Made by a program: the position numbers and the translations under genes
From: an uncultured Salinimicrobium sp.
Lineage (GTDB): Bacteria; Bacteroidota; Bacteroidia; Flavobacteriales; Flavobacteriaceae
Direction of reading: 5' to 3'
Assembly (NCBI GenBank): GCA_946887025.1
Contig: CAMPJY010000105.1
Coordinates: forward strand, 1-10,274
DNA: 10,274 bases
Notes under the pieces: generated by a model
What the model was told of the DNA's origin: nothing
Database searches by the model: none
What the model saw: only the letters and a program-made list of their open reading frames with translations
In this document: positions 1 to 7,446 of the stretch, piece by piece
Layout of the letters: each line of letters begins with the position of its first letter
How positions within the stretch are numbered: the first letter of the stretch is position 1

Positions 1-1195
1 GCAGCATCTTTTTTGCCGCCCTTTCCGTGGCAAGGGAGGCGACTATGGAAGTAACCAGGATCAGGATAATCGTTCCGTTCAGGATATTGTCGTCTATAAT
101 TCCTGCGTTGTAGCCCACAATGATAACCGCTAGGGTGGCCGCAGCGTGACCGGAACTCAGCCCGAAAATAACTTTCCTCTGGGCTGCAGAATATTTGAAC
201 ACCAGCTGGGTAAAGAAGGCGGCGATCCACTTCCCGGCTATGGCCACAAGGATCAGCGCACCCGCCACCAGCAGGGCCATGGGGCCGCTGAAGATGACCC
301 GCAGGTCCACAAGCATTCCCACACTTATCAGGAAGAAAGGGATGAAAAGCGAATTTCCAATGAACTCTATCCGGTTCATCAGCGCCGAGGAATGAGGGAT
401 AAGACGGTTAAGGGCAAGTCCCGCAAGGAAGGCCCCGATGATGGGTTCCACCCCCGCCAGTTCTGCAAGAAAGGCTGCCATGAATACGACGGTGAGCACA
501 AAAATATAATGCGAGTGTTTCTCCTTCTCCATTTTCCGAAAGAACCATTTTGCGATTCGCGGAATCAGAAAGAAAATGATGGCCGAGAACACAGCCAGGG
601 AGATTCCCAGACGCTGCCAGAAAGCAGCATTCAGCGTGCCTTCATGGTTGCCCATGATCACTGCAAGAATGATCAGCACCGCGGTATCAGTGATGATGGT
701 CCCCCCTACTGTTATGGCCACCGCCTGATTCTTGGACACCTTCATCCTGCTTACTATTGGATAGGATAACAGCGTGTGGGTAGCAAACATACTGGCGGTC
801 AGGAAACTGGCGTTGAAGCCGTAGCCCAGAAGGTAATAGCATACGGGAAACCCAATGGCCAGCGGAAAAATAAAGGTGAAGAACCCAAACAGGAAGGATT
901 TGTTCCTGTTGGCCTTGAACTGGTTCATATCCAGTTCCAGCCCGGCAATAAACATGATATACAGCAGGCCAATGGTCGAAAACAGATCCACGGCCGCATT
1001 GTCTTCGATCCAGTTCAGACCATAAGGCCCCACAAGGACACCAGAGAGTATTAATACGATGATGCCGGGAATATTGATCCTTCGGAATAGTATGGGGGAA
1101 ACGAGAATAATGAGCAGGATCAGGGAAAACACCAGTACCGGATTGGTAAAGGGGGTTTGGAATTCGTGGATGATGTGCTCTATTACTTCGTTCAT
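1..1195 (-). CDS. Cation:proton antiporter, CPA2 (Kef/NapA-like) family, 3' end outside window
   Basis: Reading leftward from the ATG at 1195-1193 gives 398 codons with no stop, so the C-terminus lies beyond the window edge. The protein opens with MNEVIEHIIHEF and then alternates hydrophobic helices with short loops, as in the Na+/H+ exchanger domain. Recognisable family segments are INIPGIIVLILSGVLVGP (40-57), the GLEL loop (85-88), EPIIGAFLAGLAL (250-262), FFLISVGMLVDLR (287-299) and GK at 321-322. The ion-binding aspartate of helix 5 is probably D170 in GGTIITDT. It is preceded by Thr, where electrogenic relatives have Asp and many electroneutral ones Asn or Gln. The role is inner-membrane exchange of Na+ or K+ for H+; which ion cannot be told. 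The visible part covers essentially the whole transport domain; a regulatory tail (UspA or TrkA-like) could follow but is not seen. It is divergent from the MBL gene. Confidence 0.93.
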   Translation of the reverse strand, partial: MNEVIEHIIHEFQTPFTNPVLVFSLILLIILVSPILFRRINIPGIIVLILSGVLVGPYGLNWIEDNAAVDLFSTIGLLYIMFIAGLELDMNQFKANRNKSFLFGFFTFIFPLAIGFPVCYYLLGYGFNASFLTASMFATHTLLSYPIVSRMKVSKNQAVAITVGGTIITDTAVLIILAVIMGNHEGTLNAAFWQRLGISLAVFSAIIFFLIPRIAKWFFRKMEKEKHSHYIFVLTVVFMAAFLAELAGVEPIIGAFLAGLALNRLIPHSSALMNRIEFIGNSLFIPFFLISVGMLVDLRVIFSGPMALLVAGALILVAIAGKWIAAFFTQLVFKYSAAQRKVIFGLSSGHAAATLAVIIVGYNAGIIDDNILNGTIILILVTSIVASLATERAAKKML

Positions 1196-1247
1196 ATGGT
1201 TGGTTTAGAGGGCGTGTGATGCCGATATATGTTTACTGGCTGATTTT

Positions 1248-1267
1248 ACAGGTCCCGGAGGACCTGT
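1248..1267 (-). promoter_or_regulatory. Stem-loop in the antiporter 5' leader
   Basis: ACAGGTCC (1248-1255) and GGACCTGT (1260-1267) are perfect inverted repeats around a 4-base loop. Read on the antiporter strand the loop is C(TCCG)G, which fits the very stable UNCG tetraloop class. It lies 53-72 bases upstream of the antiporter start codon. No T-tract follows it on the minus strand, so it is not a standard terminator. It could be an mRNA-stabilising or regulatory leader structure, or a dyad operator in DNA. Confidence 0.5.
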
Positions 1268-1281
1268 GGAGTATTCAAACA

Positions 1282-1295
1282 TTCGCGAAAGCGAA
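1282..1295. repeat. Short inverted repeat, 5-bp stem with GAAA loop
   Basis: TTCGC (1282-1286) pairs with GCGAA (1291-1295). On the plus strand the loop is GAAA, a GNRA tetraloop. The same bases contain the 8-base palindrome TTCGCGAA (1282-1289). It lies just upstream of the candidate -7 element of the hydrolase operon (1306-1313), a position where a regulator could bind. It is short enough to be chance. Confidence 0.3.
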
Positions 1296-1305
1296 AGAAT
1301 TATCA

Positions 1306-1313
1306 TATTTTTG
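1306..1313 (+). promoter_or_regulatory. Candidate -7 element for the MBL-S8-M1 operon
   Basis: TATTTTTG matches the Bacteroidota sigma-70 -7 consensus TAnnTTTG exactly. No TTG sits 17-23 bases upstream, so the -33 element is missing or degenerate. Use of this site would give a leader of roughly 125 bases before the ATG at 1446. In such A+T-rich DNA a chance match is quite possible. Confidence 0.25.
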
Positions 1314-1445
1314 AGGCTAAATTACAATTTTCGACTAAATGTTGAACCTAAAGTCCCTTTTTGGATTAAAGTTTTTAGTTAATAATAACTTAATTATTAA
1401 GTGGGAACTGACAGATTTGAACGGGCTTTCCTAATTTGCAACTTC

Positions 1446-2306
1446 ATGAAACTGTATCCTATAGAGTCGGGAAATTTCAAGCTGGACGGCGGTGCCATGT
1501 TCGGCGTCGTTCCAAAATCCATCTGGAATAAAACCAATCCTGCCGATGCCAATAACATGATCGATATGGCGGCGCGTTGCCTACTAATAGAGGACGGGAA
1601 CCGGCTGATCCTTATCGATACCGGGATGGGTGACAAACAGAGCGAGAAATTCTTCGGTTATTACTATCAGTGGGGGGAACACTCCCTCGACAAATCCCTG
1701 AAACAGCAGGGCTTCAATCGTGAAGATATTACCGATGTTTTCATGACCCACCTGCATTTCGACCATTGCGGCGGAAGCGTGCGCTGGAACAAGGACAGGA
1801 CGGGTTATGAACCGGCCTTTAAAAACGCACGGTTCTGGACCAACAAGGAACACTGGGATTGGGCTGTCCATCCGAATGCCCGCGAGAAGGCTTCTTTTCT
1901 GAAGGAAAATATCCTGCCCATGCAGGAGAGCGGCCAGCTGCATTTCGTAGAAAGAAAGCAAGGGGAATTTCAGGAAACTTCAGAATTGGGATTTGGGATC
2001 CTTTATGTGGATGGCCATACCGAAAAACAGATGATTCCCCACCTCAACATCAACGGGAAAACCCTGGTGTTCATGGCCGATCTTTTACCCACTGCAGGCC
2101 ATATTCCCCTGCCCTACGTCATGGGCTACGATACCCGGCCGCTGCTTACGCTTCCGGAGAAGGAGAAATTCCTCGCCCGGGCCGCTGCAGAAGACTTTCT
2201 GCTCTTTCTGGAGCACGATGCCCATAATCAGATAATATCCGTCCAGGAGACCGAAAAAGGGGTGCGCCTGGACCAGACCTATACTTTTGACGAACTTTTT
2301 AATTAA
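1446..2306 (+). CDS. MBL-fold metallo-hydrolase (metallo-beta-lactamase superfamily)
   Basis: The 286-residue protein carries the full dinuclear metal site of the superfamily. HLHFDH gives H102, H104, D106 and H107; GHT gives H191; MAD gives the bridging D212; and EHDAH near the C-terminus supplies the last His (H257 or H260). LILIDTG (54-60) is the strand and turn before the active site. There is no signal peptide, so it should act in the cytoplasm. The reading frame also allows a GTG at 1401, but the family-like N-terminus MKLYPIESG begins at the ATG at 1446. The overall pattern resembles the AHL-lactonase/YtnP-like branch of MBL hydrolases, but lactonase activity is only a possibility; esters, phosphodiesters or other lactones are equally open. 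It is first in a tight operon with two exported peptidases, whose start follows its stop by 9 bases. Confidence 0.9.
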   Translation: MKLYPIESGNFKLDGGAMFGVVPKSIWNKTNPADANNMIDMAARCLLIEDGNRLILIDTGMGDKQSEKFFGYYYQWGEHSLDKSLKQQGFNREDITDVFMTHLHFDHCGGSVRWNKDRTGYEPAFKNARFWTNKEHWDWAVHPNAREKASFLKENILPMQESGQLHFVERKQGEFQETSELGFGILYVDGHTEKQMIPHLNINGKTLVFMADLLPTAGHIPLPYVMGYDTRPLLTLPEKEKFLARAAAEDFLLFLEHDAHNQIISVQETEKGVRLDQTYTFDELFN

Positions 2307-2315
2307 ATACCTATT

Positions 2316-3998
2316 ATGAAAATTCCATTCCTTAAATCATGCCTGCTTACCGGACTTACGGTAGCTCTGGCCGGTTGTGGTAGTTCTGTACCCGCCATAG
2401 TTTCAACCCCCATAGAGAACATCGACCAGATGCCCCTGAAGGTGTCCGATCTCACCGAAGAAGAACTCAGGACCTGGCCTTATGCCGACCTGGCGACTGA
2501 TACTGTTCCGGGAATGAGCGTTGAAAAAGCTTACGACGAGATCATTAAAAACCACGAAGGCAAGACAGTTATCGTGGGGGTTATTGACAGCGGCGTGGAT
2601 ATAGAGCATGAAGATTTGGATGACGTAATCTGGACCAATGAGGATGAGAAGCCGGGCAACGGAAAGGATGACGATAACAATGGCTATGTTGATGACATTC
2701 ACGGCTGGAATTTCCTGGGGGATGCGGTACACGAGAATCTGGAATATGTGCGGATTTACAAGGCGCTTAAGCCAAAATATGATGCCATTCCAGTTTCAAG
2801 TGTAGATCCTGCTGACCAGAAGGAATTTGAACTTTACCAAAGGGCAAAGGCGGAATACAACAAGGAGTACAACGAGACCCTGGGGGTGAAGAACCAGTAC
2901 GAAAGCATCCGTCAGCAACTCACCACCTCCCATGAGGTGGTTTCTGAAGCCCTTGGAAAAGAGGCTTATACCGCAGAAGAACTTGCGGCCTGGGAGGCAA
3001 GCACTCCTGAAATGCAGCAGCATAAGGCATTCCTGTCGCAGGTAATGATGGGTGTGGGCAGCAATATCCCCGATGCCATAGACCAGCTGGAAGATGCAAT
3101 CGACTATTATGCCGGCCGCCTGGAGTACCACCTCAACCTGGAGCATGACGGAAGGGCGATAGTTGGGGACGACCCCAACGATCTATCTGATAGGGACTAT
3201 GGAAATAATGATGTTACCGGCCCAACTCCCGACAAGGAGGATATTAAACACGGAACCCACGTGGCAGGGATTATTGCTGCTGAAAGGGACAATGAGAAAG
3301 GCATTAAAGGCATTGCCAACAATGTGGAAATCATGGCACTTCGTGCCGTACCCGATGGGGACGAATACGACAAGGACATAGCCCTGGCCATCCGATATGC
3401 CGTGGATAATGGAGCCAAGGTGATCAACACCAGCTTCGGGAAATATTTCTCCACGCATCCGGAATGGGTGACGGATGCCATTGAATATGCCGCTGAACAC
3501 GACGTGCTAATTGTAAATGCTGCCGGAAACGAGGGCACAAACCTCGATGAAACCAATGTATATCCCAATGATCAGTTTGTGGAAGCTCCATCCGAGGTAG
3601 CCGATAATTTCCTTACCGTAGGTGCGCTACATTATGTATATGGATCGGATATGCTGGCCAGCTTCTCCAATTACGGGGAAACCAATGTGGATGTTTTTGC
3701 TCCGGGTACCCAAATCTGGTCCACTACCCCCAATAACGAGTATGAATTCCTTCAGGGAACTTCAATGGCAGCTCCCGCAGTAGCCGGAATTGCGGCCATG
3801 ATCAGGTCCTTCTATCCAAAACTCACTGCCAATCAGGTGAAACAGATCATCATGGACAGCGGCCTATCCAGCAGCGCCACGGTGGTTATTGGAGGCGATC
3901 CTGCCAACACGGCGAAATTTGGAAAGCTCTCCACTTCCGGAAATATGGCCAATTTATATAATGCGCTTATATTAGCCGATAAAGTTTCAAAACAATAA
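2316..3998 (+). CDS. S8 (subtilisin-like) serine peptidase, lipoprotein
   Basis: The 560-residue protein starts with a lipoprotein signal peptide; lipobox LAGC puts the lipidated Cys at 21, so the enzyme is membrane-anchored outside the cytoplasm. The catalytic triad of family S8 is complete: D91 in VIDSGVD, H312 in HGTHVAG and S483 in GTSMAAP, with the oxyanion Asn N405 in NAAGNEG. D91 and H312 are 221 residues apart, against about 32 in classical subtilisin. The insert at about 135-305 is charged and largely helical-looking, rich in Glu, Lys, Tyr and Gln. A DDDNNGYVDD loop (118-127) looks like a calcium-binding segment. No Por-type C-terminal sorting domain is visible; the chain ends soon after the catalytic domain. 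It likely works as a general envelope endopeptidase, or in protein quality control; the substrate is unknown. Its stop is 2 bases before the M1 peptidase ATG, so the two are surely co-transcribed. Confidence 0.95.
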   Translation: MKIPFLKSCLLTGLTVALAGCGSSVPAIVSTPIENIDQMPLKVSDLTEEELRTWPYADLATDTVPGMSVEKAYDEIIKNHEGKTVIVGVIDSGVDIEHEDLDDVIWTNEDEKPGNGKDDDNNGYVDDIHGWNFLGDAVHENLEYVRIYKALKPKYDAIPVSSVDPADQKEFELYQRAKAEYNKEYNETLGVKNQYESIRQQLTTSHEVVSEALGKEAYTAEELAAWEASTPEMQQHKAFLSQVMMGVGSNIPDAIDQLEDAIDYYAGRLEYHLNLEHDGRAIVGDDPNDLSDRDYGNNDVTGPTPDKEDIKHGTHVAGIIAAERDNEKGIKGIANNVEIMALRAVPDGDEYDKDIALAIRYAVDNGAKVINTSFGKYFSTHPEWVTDAIEYAAEHDVLIVNAAGNEGTNLDETNVYPNDQFVEAPSEVADNFLTVGALHYVYGSDMLASFSNYGETNVDVFAPGTQIWSTTPNNEYEFLQGTSMAAPAVAGIAAMIRSFYPKLTANQVKQIIMDSGLSSSATVVIGGDPANTAKFGKLSTSGNMANLYNALILADKVSKQ

Positions 3999-4000
3999 AT

Positions 4001-5875
4001 ATGAAGAAAATAATTTTCCCCCTACTCTTACTAACAGGTCTGGGGGTTACTGCGCAGAATAACGACTGCTACTGGCAGCAACATGTGGATTACGAAATGG
4101 AGATCGACATGGATGTGGAATCCTTTCAGTATACCGGCGACCAGAAGCTGGTATATACAAATAATTCTCCCGATACCCTGAACCGGGTTTTCTACCACCT
4201 CTACTTCAATGCCTTTCAGCCGGGGAGCGAGATGGATATACGCCTGCAGAATATCGCAGATCCCGATGGCCGGATGGTGAACAACCACGGGACCAGGGAG
4301 AATCCTGATTTCGAAAGTCGTATCAGCATTCTGAAACCAAATGAAATAGGATATATTAAAGTTGAATCCCTGACCCAGGACGGGAAACCCGTTACTTACG
4401 AGACGGTAGGTACCGTGCTGGAGGTAGCGCTTGCTGCTCCCCTGGCTCCCGGAGCCTCCACTACTCTGGATATGGATTTTGAAGGTCAGGTGCCAGAGCA
4501 GATCCGTAGGGCCGGAAGGAACAGTTCCGAAGGGGTTGCGCTTTCCATGAGTCAGTGGTATCCAAAGCTGGCGGAATACGATTTCGAAGGCTGGCATGCC
4601 GATCCCTATATAGGTCGGGAATTTCACGGCGTTTGGGGCGATTTCAGCGTAAAAATTAACATAGACAAAGATTATATCCTCGGAGCCACCGGAGTGCTTA
4701 AAAACGCCTCAGAAATAGGTTATGGCTATGAAGAGGAAGGCACTAAAGTAAAACGTGCCAAAGGAGATAAACTCACCTGGCATTTTGAAGCAGAAAAGGT
4801 GCACGATTTTACCTGGGCTGCCGATCCGGATTACATCCACGACAAGCTGGTAGCAAAGGATGGGACCGTGCTTCATTTCCTTTATCAGGACGATTCCGAA
4901 ATTAAGGAAAACTGGAAGAAACTACAGCCCAAGACGGAGCAGCTGCTGTATTACTTCAACGAACACGTGGGACCTTACCCCTGGCCACAATACTCGGTGG
5001 TCCAGGGAGGAGATGGCGGAATGGAATATGCCATGCTGACCCTTATCACAGGAGGCCGGAACTTTGGAAGTCTGGTGGGGGTGACAGCCCATGAGATGGC
5101 CCACGCCTGGTTCCAGCATTTGCTGGCCACCAATGAAAGCAAACACGAATGGATGGACGAAGGTTTTGGCAGCTATATCTCCGACCTGGCCATGGTGGAA
5201 GTCATGGATGGTGACGAGGCAAATCCTTTTTCCGGTGCCTACAGAAGCTATTTCGCCCTTGCAACTTCGGGAGTGGAGCAGCCACAGACTACCCACGCCG
5301 ACAGATATGCTTATAACTTCGCCTATGGGGCTTCTGCATATTCCAAAGGGGAAGTGTTCCTGGCACAGCTCGGGTATATTATCGGAAAGGAGAATCTGGA
5401 GAAAACCCTGAAGCGTTATTACGATGAATGGAAATTCAAGCATCCCACCCCAAATGATTTCATAAGGGTGGCGGAAAAGGTATCTGGTGCAGAACTCAGC
5501 TGGTACCTGACCGACTGGACTCAGACCACCAATACTATCGACTACGCCATCAAAAGCGTGGAGGATTCCGAAGGAGCTGCTCAGGTGACTCTGGAGCGAA
5601 TTGGCCTGATGCCAATGCCGATCGAATTGAGCGTGACTTATACCGACGGCAGCCGGGAGCAGATCTATATTCCCCTGCAGATGATGCGTTTTGAGAAGTC
5701 TTTCGAAGGGGAGGAAGTCAGAACGCTTGAGGATTGGGCCTGGTCCATGCCGACCTACAGCTTCAGCCTTGAAAAGCCTAAGTTGGAGGTGAAGAGTATA
5801 GAGATCGATGAGTCTGACCTGCTGGCGGATATCAACAGGGAGAACAACACTTTTGGGGAAGTTCCGGAGGAATAG
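4001..5875 (+). CDS. Secreted M1-family zinc metallopeptidase (aminopeptidase-like)
   Basis: The 624-residue protein begins with a Sec signal peptide (MKKIIFPLLLLTGLGVTA, cleavage probably before Q19) without a lipobox, so it is periplasmic or released. The M1 gluzincin site is complete. HEMAH gives zinc ligands H364 and H368 with catalytic E365, and the third ligand E387 lies in WMDEGF at the family's 18-residue spacing. GGMEY (339-343) stands where aminopeptidases have GAMEN, with E342 binding the substrate amino terminus. Y447 in AYSKG is the likely transition-state Tyr. The N-terminal part (about 20-240) is the beta-rich M1 domain. Length and GGMEY are usual for Bacteroidota M1 enzymes. 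It would remove N-terminal residues from peptides, plausibly those made by the upstream S8 enzyme. It is the last gene before the terminator at 5897. Confidence 0.95.
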   Translation: MKKIIFPLLLLTGLGVTAQNNDCYWQQHVDYEMEIDMDVESFQYTGDQKLVYTNNSPDTLNRVFYHLYFNAFQPGSEMDIRLQNIADPDGRMVNNHGTRENPDFESRISILKPNEIGYIKVESLTQDGKPVTYETVGTVLEVALAAPLAPGASTTLDMDFEGQVPEQIRRAGRNSSEGVALSMSQWYPKLAEYDFEGWHADPYIGREFHGVWGDFSVKINIDKDYILGATGVLKNASEIGYGYEEEGTKVKRAKGDKLTWHFEAEKVHDFTWAADPDYIHDKLVAKDGTVLHFLYQDDSEIKENWKKLQPKTEQLLYYFNEHVGPYPWPQYSVVQGGDGGMEYAMLTLITGGRNFGSLVGVTAHEMAHAWFQHLLATNESKHEWMDEGFGSYISDLAMVEVMDGDEANPFSGAYRSYFALATSGVEQPQTTHADRYAYNFAYGASAYSKGEVFLAQLGYIIGKENLEKTLKRYYDEWKFKHPTPNDFIRVAEKVSGAELSWYLTDWTQTTNTIDYAIKSVEDSEGAAQVTLERIGLMPMPIELSVTYTDGSREQIYIPLQMMRFEKSFEGEEVRTLEDWAWSMPTYSFSLEKPKLEVKSIEIDESDLLADINRENNTFGEVPEE

Positions 5876-5896
5876 GGATCCCTTATACAATTTCCG

Positions 5897-5927
5897 AAAG
5901 GCGCTCTAATTTTAGGGCGCCTTTTTT
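5897..5927 (+). terminator. Intrinsic terminator after the M1 peptidase gene
   Basis: AAAGGCGC (5897-5904) pairs with GCGCCTTT (5917-5924). The stem extends inward through 5905-5908 with 5913-5916 (one T-G wobble), giving about 12 bp closed by a 4-base loop. The 3' arm runs into six consecutive T (5922-5927). It lies 22 bases after the M1 stop codon and closes the MBL-S8-M1 operon. Confidence 0.9.
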
Positions 5928-6006
5928 GTTGCAGTAGTTAGGCCTGACAGGTTTTAAAAACCTTAGGTCTCTATCCTGAGTAGGTGAAATATTTAATTAT
6001 TTCCAC

Positions 6007-6014
6007 TATATTTG
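6007..6014 (+). promoter_or_regulatory. Promoter -7 element for the LVIVD lipoprotein pair
   Basis: TATATTTG is an exact match to the Bacteroidota -7 consensus TAnnTTTG. It lies 51 bases before the ATG at 6065 and after the upstream terminator, where a new promoter is needed. No TTG is found at the usual 17-23 base spacing upstream, so the -33 element is degenerate. Confidence 0.55.
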
Positions 6015-6064
6015 GATAACCTCCCTACAATTGCGTAAATTATTAATCTCTTTTTTAAAAAATC

Positions 6065-6565
6065 ATGAAGAAATATTTTGCCGGTCTGTTAGTACTGTTT
6101 CTTTTACAGTCCTGTATTTATGGTCATCAGGATGACGTTGTATACGAACCTCAATACAAGCCAGTCACCCAATCCCGCGCAGAATTTGAAAAGACACTGC
6201 AGTTACTGGAGCCACGACAGGTAGTGAATGCCGGAAAAATATATATAAAAAACGATCTCATATACCTTAATGAGGTGGGAGAAGGTTTTCATATTATAGA
6301 TAATTCAGATCCTGAAAACCCGGAACCTCTGGCCTTTCTAAGGATCCCGTTATCTACAGATCTTGCTATCCGGAACAATACCATTTATGTTCATCACGCC
6401 GTAGACCTTGTTGCTTTGACCTATTCAGTTTCCGGTAACTCAATATACCTGCGGCACCGGGAACGAAATGTTTTCCCGGTACTTCGATCGCCTGAGGGTT
6501 TGGATGAATCCAGCTATGAAATTCCGGAAAACCATATTGTAATCGGTTATGAACAGAAAAATTAG
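6065..6565 (+). CDS. LVIVD-repeat lipoprotein (shorter member of a tandem pair)
   Basis: The 166-residue protein has a lipoprotein signal peptide with lipobox LQSC (lipidated Cys17), so it should be anchored in the envelope, possibly on the surface. After a short linker comes YEPQYKPVTQSRAEFEKT (28-45), then beta-strand-rich repeats of the LVIVD type: GKIYIKNDLIYLNEVGEG (57-74), FHIIDNSDPENP (75-86) and DLAIRNNTIYVHHAVDLVAL (99-118). The phrase 'I-I-D-N-S-D-P-x-N-P' is the hallmark of these propeller-like repeats. There are only about two repeats, too few for a closed propeller, so it may complete a structure with its downstream neighbour. Such pairs are, from memory, common in Flavobacteriia; no biochemical role is known to me. 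The stop codon is 4 bases before the start chosen for the next gene. Confidence 0.85.
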   Translation: MKKYFAGLLVLFLLQSCIYGHQDDVVYEPQYKPVTQSRAEFEKTLQLLEPRQVVNAGKIYIKNDLIYLNEVGEGFHIIDNSDPENPEPLAFLRIPLSTDLAIRNNTIYVHHAVDLVALTYSVSGNSIYLRHRERNVFPVLRSPEGLDESSYEIPENHIVIGYEQKN

Positions 6566-6569
6566 GGTT

Positions 6570-7307
6570 ATGAGGAAATTACTGATGTTTTGTATTGCGG
6601 TGATACTTGCGGGCTGTAGTGCCGATACCGAATCCTTAAATCCGGCTTCCGGGGATGGGTCCGGTGGGTCATTGGCAAGATTTGCATTGGTGGGGGATTA
6701 TCTATACACCGTAGATGACCAGTCCCTTCGGATCTTTGATATCACAGATCCCAATCTTCCCAAATTTACGGGGGATAAGTTTATTGGTTTTGACATTGAG
6801 ACCCTTTATTCTTTCGAGGAATACCTTTTTGTGGGGAGCAGGTTGGGAATGTTCATTTTTGATATTTCCGATCCCAAATTCCCGCTGCAGCTTTCGGAGG
6901 TCCAACACGTCCGCAGCTGTGATCCGGTGGTTTCTTCCGGGGATTTCACCTATGTGACCCTGCATACCAATGTCTCTTGTGAAGGTAATGTAAACCAGCT
7001 GGAGGTTTATAATACCAAAGATCCTCTGAGGCCTGAACTGCTGGTAACGGTCACTCTGGATCGCCCCATAGGTCTGGGACTTTATGGGAATTACCTGCTG
7101 GTTACTGATAAGGATGTGGTACGGATATTTGATGTTACGGATCCTGCCAATCCCAATCTTGTCGGCGGAATTGAAGAAGATGCTTTTGACCTGATTATTC
7201 TTGAGGATGATCTTTTCCTTATCGGGGAGCAGGCGCTAAGTCAGTACCAGATGAATCCTGATGATATTGAAGATATTGAGTTCCGGAGTACGATAGAATT
7301 CTACTAA
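6570..7307 (+). CDS. LVIVD-repeat beta-propeller-like lipoprotein (longer member of pair)
   Basis: The ATG at 6570 gives 245 residues and a compact lipoprotein signal peptide, MRKLLMFCIAVILAGC, with lipidated Cys16. An upstream in-frame ATG at 6549 overlaps the previous gene and would add seven residues (MNRKIRV); it cannot be excluded. A Gly/Ser-rich linker (about 17-34) is followed by four repeats ending in a similar phrase: LRIFDITDPNLP (53-64), MFIFDISDPKFP (94-105), LEVYNTKDPLRP (145-156) and VRIFDVTDPANP (184-195). Spacing is about 40-50 residues. Cys117 and Cys137 flank one repeat and could form a disulfide outside the cytoplasm. The protein ends with a degenerate fifth unit. Role unknown; a surface-exposed binding or scaffold protein acting with the upstream lipoprotein is the simplest inference. 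Confidence 0.88.
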   Translation: MRKLLMFCIAVILAGCSADTESLNPASGDGSGGSLARFALVGDYLYTVDDQSLRIFDITDPNLPKFTGDKFIGFDIETLYSFEEYLFVGSRLGMFIFDISDPKFPLQLSEVQHVRSCDPVVSSGDFTYVTLHTNVSCEGNVNQLEVYNTKDPLRPELLVTVTLDRPIGLGLYGNYLLVTDKDVVRIFDVTDPANPNLVGGIEEDAFDLIILEDDLFLIGEQALSQYQMNPDDIEDIEFRSTIEFY

Positions 7308-7318
7308 TGCAGGTGCCC

Positions 7319-7352
7319 AAACCCAACAAGTCTAAAAGACCAGTTAGGTTTT
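7319..7352 (+). terminator. Possible imperfect terminator after the LVIVD pair
   Basis: AAACC (7319-7323) pairs with GGTTT (7347-7351), AAC (7325-7327) with GTT (7343-7345), and GTCT (7330-7333) with AGAC (7337-7340) around an AAA loop. Small internal loops interrupt the stem. Only four T (7349-7352) follow, so termination may be weak. It starts 12 bases after the stop codon, the right place for a terminator. Confidence 0.35.
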
Positions 7353-7446
7353 ATCCACCGCTGGAATGCGCCAAACTTTTAGGATTTCATTGTGCCTGTC
7401 TCCTCGTCAAATTCCCTAATTTCTTTCTTCTAAATGTACCGACCCA

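Larger units (their letters stand above)
1196..1445. other. Divergent intergenic region with two hairpins and probable promoters
   Basis: This 250-base gap separates the leftward antiporter from the rightward hydrolase operon, so it must carry promoters for both. It is A+T-rich from about 1297 to 1400. It contains a GC-rich 8-bp hairpin (1248-1267) and a 5-bp hairpin (1282-1295), listed separately. For the rightward operon the best -7 match is TATTTTTG at 1306-1313. Nearer the start codon TAATTTGC (1432-1439) resembles the motif but is one base short. No clean promoter was found for the antiporter. Confidence 0.6.

Noticed and set aside
146..1054. Plus-strand open frames of 207 and 92 codons
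   Set aside because: They are antisense to the antiporter. Their translations are rich in His, Gly and Gln with no domain pattern, while the minus strand gives a continuous membrane protein with clear CPA2 motifs.
1401..1445. GTG start extending the MBL hydrolase by 15 residues
   Set aside because: The extension MGTDRFERAFLICNF has no family resemblance, and the usual N-terminus MKLYPIESG begins at the ATG at 1446.
4031..4627. Minus-strand open frame of 198 codons
   Set aside because: Antisense to the N-terminal domain of the M1 peptidase; no signal, domain or promoter supports it.
4922..5890. Minus-strand open frame of 322 codons
   Set aside because: It lies opposite the M1 peptidase zinc-binding region and gives a low-complexity His/Leu/Gly-rich sequence without motifs. 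It is a long shadow of a strongly coding frame.
6065..7307. The LVIVD pair as one gene broken by a frameshift or stop
   Set aside because: Each part has its own complete signal peptide and lipobox Cys and a natural-looking end, so two genes fit better than a broken one.
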